Source of the DNA: Psychrobacter arcticus 273-4
GTDB lineage: Bacteria > Pseudomonadota > Gammaproteobacteria > Pseudomonadales > Moraxellaceae
DNA: 64,000 bases
NCBI RefSeq assembly: GCF_000012305.1
Contig: NC_007204.1
Coordinates: forward strand, 2,480,001 to 2,544,000
Direction of reading: 5' to 3'
The notes below the pieces were generated by a model, which did not search any database, had not been told where the DNA came from, and worked only from the letters and a program-made list of their open reading frames with translations. Positions 28,808-38,260 of this stretch are shown piece by piece. Every line of letters starts with the position of its first letter. Positions within the stretch are counted from its first letter, which is position 1. Position numbers and translations under genes: made by a program.

Positions 28808-30238
28808 TTATGATAGTGCCTGTTGAGACACGGTATTCAACTGTTTAACGAGCTGGCTAAAGCGCTCGCCCCGCGCGACAAACCCATTAAACTGATCGAA
28901 GCTTGCACAAGCAGGTGACAATAATACCGCCTGTACTTGCGACAAACTACTTGCCGTTACTTGCTCAATCATCGAAAAAGCATTTTCTAAGGTCTGACAT
29001 TGATGCAGGCTAACCTCATCGCTGAGACCCGCTGCGCGTAAATGCTGTTCAATCTGCTGACTGTCCTCGCCAATAAAGAGCACTTGACTCACATATTGAT
29101 TGATAAAAGGCGAGAGTTCACCGAACTGCTGAGCTTTACCTTGACCGCCCAATATTAATAATAACTTACCGTCTTTGGGTGCATAGACCGCGCCCAAACC
29201 TTCAACAGCCGCCATGGTTGAGCCAATATTGGTGCCTTTAGAATCATTAAAGTAATCAATGCCAGCAATTGTGGCGACATATTGGCAGCGATGCTCAAGA
29301 CCTGCAAACTGCTGCAAGGTGCTAAGCATACTCTCAAGCGGCAAACCAGCAAGCTCGCCCAATGCCAATGCTGCTTGGGCATTAAGTAAGTTATGACGAC
29401 CTTTTATCTTTAGTTTATCTGCTGATATGAGACGCTCTGTACCACGTGCCAAATAAGTCTGCCCTGCTGCATCCGTAATAAGCCCATAGTGCCCCTTGTT
29501 AGGAGCATGAATACCAGTGCTCAGTCGCGGCAAACTATCTGACACCAATGGTCGGGTCAACGCATCTTCACGATTAATCACTACCGATTTGGCACCTTGG
29601 AAGATACGATGTTTGGCTTGGTGATAGCCGAGCATATCACCATGACGGTCTAAATGATCAGGCGACATATTGAGGACTGTTGCGACCTGCGCCCCTAAGT
29701 TGGTCACGGTTTCTAACTGAAAGCTAGATAATTCTATAACTGCTAGCTCCATTTTATCATTACTCAAAAGGCTCAGCGCTGGCACGCCAATATTACCGCC
29801 TACGCCAACATTGATACCAGCATCTGCCGCCATTTGTCCAACCAGCGTGGTCACAGTGCTTTTTGCATTTGAGCCAGTAATCGCAACAATTGGCACCGTA
29901 CAAGCTTCACAAAATAGCTGAATATCGCTGACCACTGGAATATTTGCCGCACGCGCCGCTGCAATCGCATCATTATCTAGAGAGATACCAGGACTGATTA
30001 TAATCCGTGCCGCTTGTTGTAATAACTCTGCATCGATCGCACCAAACTGTCTGATATCAATAGTAGCAGGCAGTTTATCTGCTAATGCGGGATTCTCCTG
30101 ATTGTCAGTGACGGCAACTTGGTAGCCCTGCTCAGCCAAATAATGTGCGACCGATAATCCCGACTGCCCCAAACCGACCACGACTTGTAAGCCACTGCCT
30201 TTATGAAGTAAGGTTTCTGTTGCGGTGCTAGCGGTCAT
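28808..30238 (-). CDS. murD: UDP-N-acetylmuramoylalanine--D-glutamate ligase
   Basis: 476 residues. The Rossmann N-terminal domain (VVGLGQSGLSVAHYL) and central Mur ligase ATP site are present. The P-loop reads ITGSNAKSTVTTLVG, with Ala in place of the common Gly before Lys. GGNIGVPAL, the MSPDHLDRH region and NDSKGTNIGSTMAAVEGL are the expected MurD motifs. MurD adds D-Glu to UDP-MurNAc-L-Ala in the cytoplasm. AAAGGA lies before the ATG. The gene is 12 kb away from the rest of the mur genes. Confidence 0.96.
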   Translation of the reverse strand: MTASTATETLLHKGSGLQVVVGLGQSGLSVAHYLAEQGYQVAVTDNQENPALADKLPATIDIRQFGAIDAELLQQAARIIISPGISLDNDAIAAARAANIPVVSDIQLFCEACTVPIVAITGSNAKSTVTTLVGQMAADAGINVGVGGNIGVPALSLLSNDKMELAVIELSSFQLETVTNLGAQVATVLNMSPDHLDRHGDMLGYHQAKHRIFQGAKSVVINREDALTRPLVSDSLPRLSTGIHAPNKGHYGLITDAAGQTYLARGTERLISADKLKIKGRHNLLNAQAALALGELAGLPLESMLSTLQQFAGLEHRCQYVATIAGIDYFNDSKGTNIGSTMAAVEGLGAVYAPKDGKLLLILGGQGKAQQFGELSPFINQYVSQVLFIGEDSQQIEQHLRAAGLSDEVSLHQCQTLENAFSMIEQVTASSLSQVQAVLLSPACASFDQFNGFVARGERFSQLVKQLNTVSQQALS

Positions 30239-30747
30239 GGCTTTTCCTTTTATTGGACGAACAAAATGGTATCAAGAAAACAGGCAATCAACATACTGCA
30301 CATATCGCCTGAACAATATGCTTAAAATGAATATCATGATAACGGTATCAACCATATTTCGGTACTGATTTTTCAATACTTTATACTATAATACGGCGGT
30401 TTTTATATTGAGTGGCTAATGCTATAATAGCGATCTTAGGAAAAACCACTATATTGACGACGACTTCAGCCCAGCATTTTAGTTTAGCATGTTGTCACAC
30501 TTATCGTGCGACTGTCGGCGCTTATTAGCAACGTTTCGTATTACGTTAATGGCATGACAGGCATACGCCCCCTTGTTTTTCATCATATATATTTTTTCAA
30601 TTTTTCTGACAGCTTATCTGTCTTCTTCTACCGCAGACTATGATTGCAAACACAGTTTTATCATTCTAGCAACGTTCATCACAATGCAATCATTCTATCA
30701 CTGAATAATGATTGCTTTTTTTGTCTCCAACCATATGCAGTTTACTT
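30239..30747. other. Divergent region between murD and the SulP gene
   Basis: 509 bp. The best promoter-like signal for the plus strand is TGCTATAAT (extended -10) at 30420-30428 with a poor -35; a second TATAAT is at 30387-30392. No gene or RNA is apparent. Confidence 0.4.
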
Positions 30748-32247
30748 ATGACATCTTTTTTTGGTAATTTACGTGAAGAATGGTTTTCCAATATTCGTGG
30801 CGATACCTTATCAGGTTTGGTCGTTGCTCTGGCATTGATTCCAGAAGCCATTGCCTTTTCTATCATCGCTGGTGTCGACCCAAAAGTTGGTTTATATGCC
30901 TCATTTTGCATGGCAGTAGTCATCAGTTTTGTTGGTGGACGCCCGGGTATGATTTCAGCAGCTACGGGAGCCATGGCACTGGTTATGGTTGATTTGGTCG
31001 CTGACCATGGTCTGCAATACCTGCTTGCGGCAACCTTATTGTGCGGTGGTATTCAAATTGTTATGGGCATCTTAAAACTCGGTAATCTGATGCGTTTTGT
31101 ATCGCGCTCAGTAGTTATCGGCTTTGTGAATGCGTTGGCGATCTTAATATTTGCCGCGCAGCTGCCCGAGCTTAATCCTGCCACTGAACGCGTCGGTATG
31201 ATGGTGTATGTCATGACTGCCGCAGGTTTAGCGATTATTTACCTATTTCCACTGATTCCTAAAATTGGTCGTGTGATTCCATCGCCTCTGGTTTGTATCG
31301 TGGGTTTAACAGCCGTTGCCATGTATATGAATCTTGATATTCGTAACGTCGGTAGTATGGGTAATTTGCCAGATTCATTACCGATGTTTTTACTTCCAGA
31401 TATTCCGCTCAATTTAACCACCTTGTTGATCATCGCCCCTTACTCGATCGCGCTTGCCATCGTAGGTTTATTAGAATCAATGATGACAGCAACCATTGTC
31501 GATGAGCTAACCGATACGCCAAGCGATAAAAACCGCGAATGCCGTGGCCAAGGTATTGCTAACGTGGTCTCAGGATTCTTCGGCGGTATGGCCGGCTGTG
31601 CGATGATTGGGCAGTCGATGATTAATGTAAAATCTGGTGGACGTACTCGTCTATCAACGCTCATCGCCGGTGTAGTGCTACTGATTATGGTGGTATTTTT
31701 GAGTGATTGGGTCAGCTTGATACCGATGGCAGCGCTGGTAGCGGTGATGATTATGGTGTCTATTGGTACTTTTAACTGGCAGTCTATTCGTGAGTTTAAG
31801 ACCCATCCTATGTCATTTAATATCGTCATGCTGGCAACGGTACTGACTACGGTCTTTACTCATAACCTAGCATACGGCGTCGGTGTTGGCGTACTATTAT
31901 CTGCTTTGGCTTTTGCCAATAAAATCGGTCAATTCTTAACCGTATTTAGCGAATATGATGACAATGGCAACACGCGTTATTATTACGTTCAAGGGCAAGT
32001 GTTCTTTGCTTCAACCACGCAGTTTTTGCAAAGCTTTGATACCAAAGAGGCATTAGACAATGTCCACATTGATGTGAGCCAAGCGCATTTTTGGGATATC
32101 AGTGCGGTAGATACCTTGGATAAGCTGGTCATACGCTTGCAGCGCGAAGGTATTGATGTCAAAGTCGTTGGATTAAACAATGCCAGTCGTACCCTTATCG
32201 ATCGTTTTTCGATTCATGATCGCCGAGATATTGGCTTATTAGATTAA
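30748..32247 (+). CDS. SulP/SLC26-family anion transporter with STAS domain
   Basis: 499 residues. The membrane part starts with [20 protein letters not shown] and the SulP signature region [21 protein letters not shown]. Two further conserved segments, [16 protein letters not shown] and [18 protein letters not shown], line the substrate site. A cytoplasmic STAS domain (residues about 405-495) closes the protein. Family members move sulfate, bicarbonate or dicarboxylates; the substrate cannot be read here. A universal stress protein gene follows 146 bp downstream. Start at 30748 (MTSFF); the frame is open from 30712. Confidence 0.9.
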   Translation: MTSFFGNLREEWFSNIRGDTLSGLVVALALIPEAIAFSIIAGVDPKVGLYASFCMAVVISFVGGRPGMISAATGAMALVMVDLVADHGLQYLLAATLLCGGIQIVMGILKLGNLMRFVSRSVVIGFVNALAILIFAAQLPELNPATERVGMMVYVMTAAGLAIIYLFPLIPKIGRVIPSPLVCIVGLTAVAMYMNLDIRNVGSMGNLPDSLPMFLLPDIPLNLTTLLIIAPYSIALAIVGLLESMMTATIVDELTDTPSDKNRECRGQGIANVVSGFFGGMAGCAMIGQSMINVKSGGRTRLSTLIAGVVLLIMVVFLSDWVSLIPMAALVAVMIMVSIGTFNWQSIREFKTHPMSFNIVMLATVLTTVFTHNLAYGVGVGVLLSALAFANKIGQFLTVFSEYDDNGNTRYYYVQGQVFFASTTQFLQSFDTKEALDNVHIDVSQAHFWDISAVDTLDKLVIRLQREGIDVKVVGLNNASRTLIDRFSIHDRRDIGLLD

Positions 32248-32325
32248 AACTGTATGTGTGTTATCAAGCTGATATAAACGCTTTGTTTATTGATCAGTAA
32301 TTATATTGGTACATAAAATCAGGTT

Positions 32326-32355
32326 GGGCAGTTGAGCGCAATATCTCGACTGCCC
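32326..32355 (+). terminator. Hairpin between the SulP gene and the Usp gene
   Basis: GGGCAGTTGAG / CTCGACTGCCC, 11 pairs with one GU and an 8-nt loop. No T-run directly follows, so it is more likely a transcript-stabilising or attenuating hairpin than a full terminator. Confidence 0.45.
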
Positions 32356-32393
32356 AGCTGGCATTTTAGTTATTGAAATGATGTGATGCCTCT

Positions 32394-33248
32394 ATGAGTA
32401 ATTTGAAGCCAGATAGCGTAATTGCCTGCTTAGACTGCCCAAATCATGTACAAGCCGTATTGGAAGCAAGTATGTGGGCGTCTATCCGCCTGCAAGCCCC
32501 AATTGGATTGCTGTATTCAGTGCCAAGCTTACAGCAAAAAGCAGCCGTTGATTATTCAGGCTGCCTCAATATTGATGATGAAAATACTTTACTTGATCAA
32601 TTCACGGCAAAAGAGCACTTAAGTAATTGCGAGTTAAAAGCGCAAGGTAAGCGGCTTTTACATCAAGCCAGCAGCTATTGCGAGCAGCAACGTCACAAAA
32701 TCAAAACCTATACATTGCATCGGCATGAAAAGCTCGATGAGAGCATTAATTATGTCGATGACCAAGCCCAATTAATCGTGATTGGTCATCATGTCACCTG
32801 TAAGTCGACCTTAAGCCAGCTTATCCGCTCAAGTCACTGCCCCATTTTGGTGACTCATGCACCATTTTTGCCCCCTACCAGTGCTTTATTTGCTTTTGAC
32901 AACAGCCCCACTTCGCACAAAATGCTTAATTGGCTATGTAAAACGCCTCTCGTGCGTGCATTGATGATCCATATCGTCATGGTCAGTAAAGAGAACTCTG
33001 AAAACTGCGATGCATTACGTGAAGCCTATGCGCGTCTTAAACAGGCCGGCATTAAATGCAAAAAAACCTTACTCGATTGCCGCGATGTCACCTCAGCGTT
33101 AACCTACTACCAACATGACAACGATATCGGTCTACTGATGACAGGTGCCTTTGCCCAGCCGCGTTTGATTGAGCTATTAAAAGGCAGTGACACCAAAAAG
33201 CTATTGGGTAGCACCACTACCCCGTATTTATTGTTTCCCAAGGCCTAA
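32394..33248 (+). CDS. Tandem-domain universal stress protein
   Basis: 284 residues, two UspA-like halves. The first half has VIACLDCPNHVQAVLEASMWA and ends with LIVIGHHV...LSQLIRSSHCPILVTH; the second begins ALFAFDNSPTSHKML and ends LLMTGAF...LLGSTTTPYLLF. The classical ATP-binding G-x2-G-x9-G-S/T pattern is incomplete in both halves. Its position behind a SulP gene suggests it helps regulate or protect that transporter; this is inference. Confidence 0.85.
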   Translation: MSNLKPDSVIACLDCPNHVQAVLEASMWASIRLQAPIGLLYSVPSLQQKAAVDYSGCLNIDDENTLLDQFTAKEHLSNCELKAQGKRLLHQASSYCEQQRHKIKTYTLHRHEKLDESINYVDDQAQLIVIGHHVTCKSTLSQLIRSSHCPILVTHAPFLPPTSALFAFDNSPTSHKMLNWLCKTPLVRALMIHIVMVSKENSENCDALREAYARLKQAGIKCKKTLLDCRDVTSALTYYQHDNDIGLLMTGAFAQPRLIELLKGSDTKKLLGSTTTPYLLFPKA

Positions 33249-33281
33249 AGCCAGTCTCTTAGCTTAGCCCTTTTGACACTC

Positions 33282-33348
33282 AGGCTACCTGTTTATCGAT
33301 ATAGAAATGACTCTTTATATGGATAAACAGGTAGCCTTTGTCTTTTCT
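33282..33348 (+). terminator. Strong terminator after the SulP-Usp pair
   Basis: Perfect 16-bp arms AGGCTACCTGTTTATC / GATAAACAGGTAGCCT (33282-33297, 33322-33337) with a T-rich tail TTTGTCTTTT. Confidence 0.88.
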
Positions 33349-33452
33349 AGCTGTTTTTATATCCTACAATCATTTAGCAAATCATCACAGGAAATAAAGC
33401 CATATCCTCCCCCAAGCGCTTAAAAAGTTAGTTATAATAAAGTTTGTATTCA

Positions 33453-33464
33453 TGTAACGTTACA
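33453..33464. promoter_or_regulatory. 12-bp perfect palindrome upstream of glnK
   Basis: TGTAACGTTACA, about 125 bp before the -24/-12 element of glnK. The position fits an activator or repressor site, but it does not match the NtrC consensus, so the binding protein is unknown. Confidence 0.4.
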
Positions 33465-33587
33465 GGTTAATCGTCTGTTTATACAGATTAAAACGAGGAT
33501 TATGTTTACTGTATAAACCCTATTTTTGTCATTATGCTAATGATTTTGAGTAAATGCGCCCTATTCTACCTTCCCCCTTGAGTAGGT

Positions 33588-33603
33588 TTGGCACAATTCT
33601 TGA
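33588..33603 (+). promoter_or_regulatory. Sigma-54-type -24/-12 promoter for glnK-amtB
   Basis: TTGGCAC, then AATTC, then TTGA. The -24 element is perfect; the -12 element has GA in place of GC. It sits 85 bp before the glnK ATG, where nitrogen-regulated sigma-54 promoters are commonly found. Confidence 0.6.
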
Positions 33604-33612
33604 ATCACTTAG

Positions 33613-34026
<414 letters not shown>

Positions 34027-34103
34027 GCGTAAGACTCACCTATAAATATTGATTTATAGGTCATGCCGATCTCTGTATTGCATATATTCAAGGGGGAATT
34101 AAC

Positions 34104-35366
34104 ATGCAAAACCAAATCTTTGAGCTCCAGTACGCGCTAGATACGTTTTATCTCTTAATGTGTGGTGCGCTTGTCATGTGGATGACTGCGGGCTTCACAA
34201 TGTTAGAGGCGGGACTGGTACGCTCAAAAAACACAGTCGAAATCCTAACCAAAAATATCGCGCTTTTTGCGACCGCCTGTACCATGTACATGATATGCGG
34301 TTATGCCATCATGTATGACGGTAATCTGTTTTTGAGTGGTATTGCAGGTACCGAAAGCTTAGTTGCCGATGCTTTGGCTACCTCAGCTGAAAACGGCTTT
34401 GATGGCGATGCCGTATATTCCAGTGCATCCGACTTTTTCTTCCAAGTAGTCTTTGTAGCTACCTGTATGTCTATCGTCTCAGGTGCGGTCGCTGAGCGCA
34501 TGAAACTATGGTCATTCTTACTGTTTGCTGTGGTGATGACTGGCGTCATTTATCCGTTAGAAGGCAGCTGGACATGGGGTGGCAAAGCGGTATTTGGCTT
34601 ATATAGTCTAGGCGACTTGGGCTTCTCTGATTTTGCTGGCTCTGGTATCGTACATATGGCAGGGGCTGCTGCCGCTTTAGCAGGTGTATTACTCTTAGGG
34701 GCGCGACTCGGTAAATACGGTTCTAAAGGTGAGATACGTGCCATTCCTGGGGCAAACTTACCACTAGCAGCACTTGGTACGTTGATATTATGGATGGGCT
34801 GGTTTGGTTTTAATGGTGGTTCGGTATTAAAGCTTGGCGATATCGCTAGTGCCAATTCCGTCGCTGTCGTGTTCTTAAATACCAATGCTGCCGCTGCTGG
34901 CGGGGCGATTGGCGCCTTACTCATCGCACGCCTTATCTTTGGTAAAGCAGATCTCACCATGCTCTTAAACGGTGCACTGGCAGGTCTGGTCGCTATTACC
35001 GCAGAACCTTTAACACCCTCTGCGCTACAGGCTACCTTGTTTGGCATGACCGCAGGTATCATTGTCGTCTTATCGATTCTGCTACTAGACAAAATAAAAA
35101 TCGACGATCCTGTAGGCGCAATTTCTGTCCATGGTGTGGTGGGCTTATTTGGTCTATTGATTGTACCGCTGACCAATCCGGCAGCGTCATTGATCGGTCA
35201 ACTAGCCGGTGCTGCTACTATTTTTGCATGGGTATTCGTAAGCAGTTTAATCATTTGGAGTATTATCAAATTTGTCATCGGTCTGCGTATCTCTGAAGAA
35301 GAAGAGTATCAAGGTGCAGATATTGCCGAGTGTGGTATGGAAGCCTATCCAGAATTTATAAGATAA
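34104..35366 (+). CDS. amtB: Ammonium transporter
   Basis: 420 residues with eleven predicted membrane helices. The twin pore histidines are visible in GIVHMAGAAAAL and ISVHGVVGLFG. AmtB/Amt proteins move ammonium across the inner membrane. Cotranscribed with glnK; ends at a strong terminator. No clear cleavable signal peptide is visible, unlike E. coli AmtB. AAGGGGG before the ATG is a strong ribosome site. Confidence 0.96.
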   Translation: MQNQIFELQYALDTFYLLMCGALVMWMTAGFTMLEAGLVRSKNTVEILTKNIALFATACTMYMICGYAIMYDGNLFLSGIAGTESLVADALATSAENGFDGDAVYSSASDFFFQVVFVATCMSIVSGAVAERMKLWSFLLFAVVMTGVIYPLEGSWTWGGKAVFGLYSLGDLGFSDFAGSGIVHMAGAAAALAGVLLLGARLGKYGSKGEIRAIPGANLPLAALGTLILWMGWFGFNGGSVLKLGDIASANSVAVVFLNTNAAAAGGAIGALLIARLIFGKADLTMLLNGALAGLVAITAEPLTPSALQATLFGMTAGIIVVLSILLLDKIKIDDPVGAISVHGVVGLFGLLIVPLTNPAASLIGQLAGAATIFAWVFVSSLIIWSIIKFVIGLRISEEEEYQGADIAECGMEAYPEFIR

Positions 35367-35429
35367 TTGATTCGCGAATACACTGTACTTGAATTCACAG
35401 TCGTTTCAAACCTAAAAAGCAGATACCAC

Positions 35430-35472
35430 TAAAAATCCCGCAAAACCTTTCGGTAATGCGGGATTTTTTATT
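35430..35472. terminator. Terminator after amtB (bidirectional)
   Basis: AAATCCCGCA / TGCGGGATTT with an inner ACC-TTTC-GGT, flanked by A- and T-runs (35431-35469). It is placed between convergent amtB and the DUF2147 gene and can serve both. Confidence 0.88.
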
Positions 35473-35518
35473 CTTCATTAAAGCTTAGCTTAACAAAGAG
35501 AATGACATTAGCTTAAAC

Positions 35519-35902
35519 TTATTTCTTTTTCCACGTTTGGCTACGTGAGAATGGCCCTAAATGACCTTTTAGATCAAGATTGCTACCATTCAAGTTAGCA
35601 GTCAATTTGTAAGTCTTGTTCTTTTCAGGGTCAGTAATCTTACCACCACTGTATTTACCATTACCATCAGCTTTTAGTCCAGAGATAATCGTCATACCAA
35701 CGTGCTTCTGACCTTTCTCTGACACGGTGCTGATAAGCTTACCCGTTAACACACCATTTGACTCAGTGATTTTAACCACGCCTTTTGGCTTGCCTTCGTC
35801 ATAAGTCTGCCAAGTAGTATTGGCTAATGGATCAGCGGCGAATGCCATGCTTGCTAAACTGATACCAGCAACGGCTAATGTAGTTTTTGCGAATAGTTTC
35901 AT
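35519..35902 (-). CDS. DUF2147-like exported protein
   Basis: 127 residues. A clear signal peptide (MKLFAKTTLAVAGISLASMAFA) is followed by a small beta-rich domain with WQTYDEGKPKGVVKI, GVLTGKLIS, KYSGGKITDPEKNKTY and LDLKGHLGPFSRSQTW, the pattern of DUF2147 periplasmic proteins. Function is unknown. The ATG at 35902 has GGGAG 8 nt upstream, and the signal peptide starts there. Confidence 0.8.
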   Translation of the reverse strand: MKLFAKTTLAVAGISLASMAFAADPLANTTWQTYDEGKPKGVVKITESNGVLTGKLISTVSEKGQKHVGMTIISGLKADGNGKYSGGKITDPEKNKTYKLTANLNGSNLDLKGHLGPFSRSQTWKKK

Positions 35903-36173
35903 AAATAGACTCCCTTCATTCAATGATTACTAGAAACGATATGTTTCTGTTGTCCTCAGCTCATCCTTTGCCAACAATTTTTTATTACAGTTCAATGGTA
36001 CTATATTCAGTTTTCGCTCATTAGTACAGAAAACACTAAATCACCAATTAGCCTTTTATAAAAAATCTGGACAGCATAAGCGTTGTCTTGACTCATTATA
36101 AGCAATTTTAAGAATTTGCCTAGTAATTTTTTATAGTTTATTATTTCTATAAAATATAAGCTATATCAATAAT

Positions 36174-36437
36174 TTATAGGAAGGGATTGTCTATAATTTC
36201 GCCCGATTGGTCATCTTTTTCTTTTGACTTAGCCTTATCATTACTATAAAGACTTTTACTTTCAAAGGCGCTTAAAATTTTACTACTAAGCTCATGCAGC
36301 TGCTTTGCCTGCTCATAGCCAGTGTCGTTTAATGCCAGATTAATGTCCCCATAAATAATAATTTTATCTTCTTGGTTTTCAATAACTAGCTCACCAATTT
36401 GCATGCTTTGGTGGTTATTGGCAAATGGGTCAATCAT
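36174..36437 (-). CDS. Small hypothetical protein
   Basis: 87 residues, acidic and soluble, no known motif. GELVIENQEDKIIIYGDINLAL reads as a beta hairpin and YEQAKQLHELSSKILSAF as an amphipathic helix. The very strong ribosome site GGGGGATTAA before the ATG supports expression. Repeat copy C ends only 22 bp upstream of the start. I do not recognise the family. Confidence 0.65.
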   Translation of the reverse strand: MIDPFANNHQSMQIGELVIENQEDKIIIYGDINLALNDTGYEQAKQLHELSSKILSAFESKSLYSNDKAKSKEKDDQSGEIIDNPFL

Positions 36438-36459
36438 TTAATCCCCCTTTTTTCATAAG

Positions 36460-36602
36460 TATAGTCGGTGAAAAGTAATATCGATACAACACAACACGTA
36501 CTACTGGTGCAAATTTTTCTTGCTTGCTGTGCCTACGCAGACAGAGGCTGCAAAAAATTTACACCAGCAATACTGTAGCGACTTTAAAGTATTTCAACTA
36601 TA
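36460..36602 (+). repeat. 140-bp palindromic element, copy C
   Basis: 143 bp from TATAGTCGGTGAAAAG to TTTCAACTATA, nearly identical to copy B. It lies between the nuclease stop and the start of the 87-residue gene, so it is probably in that gene's leader. Confidence 0.95.
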
Positions 36603-36654
36603 GCGTATTACAGGATGTATCAGAATCACATAGTCTCAGAAATACCTAAACGAT

Positions 36655-37563
36655 TTATGTTTGCAATTGTGCCATGAGCCATTCAAAGATTGCTACTACA
36701 AATAACATCCAAGTAGGCTCTTCTACCTCTGTGGTTGGTATATCTATCGCTTCGCCAGCCTTTAGCGGTAAATCCAGAGCTTGTGCTTTAGTCTTTGCAT
36801 CAAGTACCGGCAAGACGTCAATACCAATTTTAGACGTCAATTCGTCAATACTAATGATTTCTATACGCTCAGATTCATCGTTTGGCGCATAGTAAACACC
36901 GGCTTGATTGATCGCTGGGATATAAACGGCTTTAAAGAAATGACTGGGCACCAGTACCCGCCCTGCTAATTGTTTGGCTTTTTTATCGGTAAACGCGACC
37001 CCTGTGACGGTATAAACCTCACCATATTGCTGCGTTAAATAGCGGGTCGCTGATTCAATATTACGCCAAATATAGCGGTTATTACGTGGTGATTGCGGGG
37101 CTATATTAGCGAGGCTAAAACTATCATACTGCTGACTGCGATTGGCCATGTCACCATTGGGCGCTAAATGTCCACGGTCATAACCTGAGCCTGAATAGTC
37201 AGACAGCTTGGCACGCATAGACTGTGGTAATCGGCTTTCTTCATGAAAACTGTCTTCGCGGTCTATTTGTTTGGCCTGCTGTAAACGTTTACGATCCAGA
37301 TATTCTGCTGACCATAATGGCGTACGTGATACACCAGAATACATGACAGCAAAACCGTCCATACATAGTGCTTGAGTATTATTACTCAACTTCGTATTGC
37401 TAAATTCAGGATACACGCCGCCATAAAATGATTGGCTGCATTGTGTGAAATCATCAGCATGTGCCGCTGATATGCTCAGAATACTAGCGGTTACTACCAT
37501 TATGATGGTGTTTTTCAGATTAAATCGATGTTTAAAAATACTTCTCATGCAACTTTCAACCAT
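36655..37563 (-). CDS. Secreted DNA/RNA non-specific endonuclease with a hydrophobic C-terminus
   Basis: 302 residues. The N-terminal hydrophobic segment (NTIIMVVTASILSISAAHA) is a signal peptide. The catalytic beta-beta-alpha-metal motif is intact: YDRGHLAPNGDM supplies the catalytic His and NIAPQ...NRYIWRNIE supplies the Mg2+-binding Asn and Glu. The last 18 residues (MLFVVAIFEWLMAQLQT) are hydrophobic and could tether the enzyme to a membrane. It likely degrades extracellular or periplasmic nucleic acid. Start at 37563 or the ATG five codons later. Monocistronic, with repeat copy C right after its stop. Confidence 0.88.
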   Translation of the reverse strand: MVESCMRSIFKHRFNLKNTIIMVVTASILSISAAHADDFTQCSQSFYGGVYPEFSNTKLSNNTQALCMDGFAVMYSGVSRTPLWSAEYLDRKRLQQAKQIDREDSFHEESRLPQSMRAKLSDYSGSGYDRGHLAPNGDMANRSQQYDSFSLANIAPQSPRNNRYIWRNIESATRYLTQQYGEVYTVTGVAFTDKKAKQLAGRVLVPSHFFKAVYIPAINQAGVYYAPNDESERIEIISIDELTSKIGIDVLPVLDAKTKAQALDLPLKAGEAIDIPTTEVEEPTWMLFVVAIFEWLMAQLQT

Positions 37564-37801
37564 TTATGCTTAACGTTACGTATGCACTATCCTAGCAGGC
37601 GCCTAAGAATAAAGAAAGATACTGCGCACACCGTGACATTTTAAATGTTATCCGCTATACTAAGTCCTGCAAAAATCAGTGCCTGTATGCCATATACAGG
37701 ATTTCAACATACAGAATTTCAAAGCTTAAACTCTAAAACAGAACTATGCGCATTTTATAATGAACGGTCTGTGCAGTATTTAAGTTAGCACGACTAAAAA
37801 C

Positions 37802-37892
37802 GGTGAAGTGGGTGAGTGGCTGAAACCGCACGCCTGGAAAGTGTGTATACGTTAATAGCGTATCGAGGGTTCGAATCCCTCCTTCACCACCA
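37802..37892 (+). tRNA. tRNA-Ser (anticodon GGA)
   Basis: 91 nt including CCA. Acceptor GGTGAAG pairs with CTTCACC; the anticodon loop is CTGGAAA; a long variable arm (GTGTATACGTTAATAGCGTAT) marks it as a class II tRNA; the T arm is AGGGTTCGAATCCCT. The discriminator base is A rather than the usual G. Confidence 0.97.
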
Positions 37893-37986
37893 ATCTTAGT
37901 TATCCCCTGTTTTCCTATCTTGTCCTACTCTCTCCTAAATACCTTTCAGATCTCTTAAAATAGAATCTGTAGTTTTTATGTGCTTG

Positions 37987-38091
37987 TTACTTTTTAATAG
38001 TCTTTTTTAGCACTTCCTCATAGTTAAATTCACTTTGTTCAACCAATTCTCTAGCTTTTAACCACACAAATTTACTTTCCGAAATTGGGTG
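37987..38091 (-). pseudogene. Possible 3' remnant of a gene beside tRNA-Ser
   Basis: A 34-codon open stretch on the minus strand, ending in TAA at 37987, has protein-like composition (ESKFVWLKARELVEQSEF, then NYEEVLKKTIKK) but no start codon, with TAG just upstream. It may be the end of a gene lost from a site next to a tRNA. Evidence is composition only. Confidence 0.25.
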
Positions 38092-38260
38092 CTAACCTAC
38101 ATTGACCTACCTCTATTGGTAACAACAATAAGACGTTATCTTAAAATGGGGTACGCTATCATGGCAGTAATCAGTCTCTTATCGGACACGCTATAGCGTC
38201 TAAACCAATATAACCATAGAAGATCCATTGAATATATTGCCTTTAAACAATCGTATACTC

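Noticed and set aside
31440..31829. A 129-codon frame antisense to the SulP gene
   Set aside because: Shadow of a conserved transporter gene.
34550..35176. A 208-codon frame antisense to amtB
   Set aside because: A shadow of the strongly conserved amtB frame; composition is that of a reverse-complement membrane protein.
37802..38260. A complete integrated element at tRNA-Ser
   Set aside because: No integrase, no duplicated tRNA end and no cargo genes; only a 34-codon fragment.
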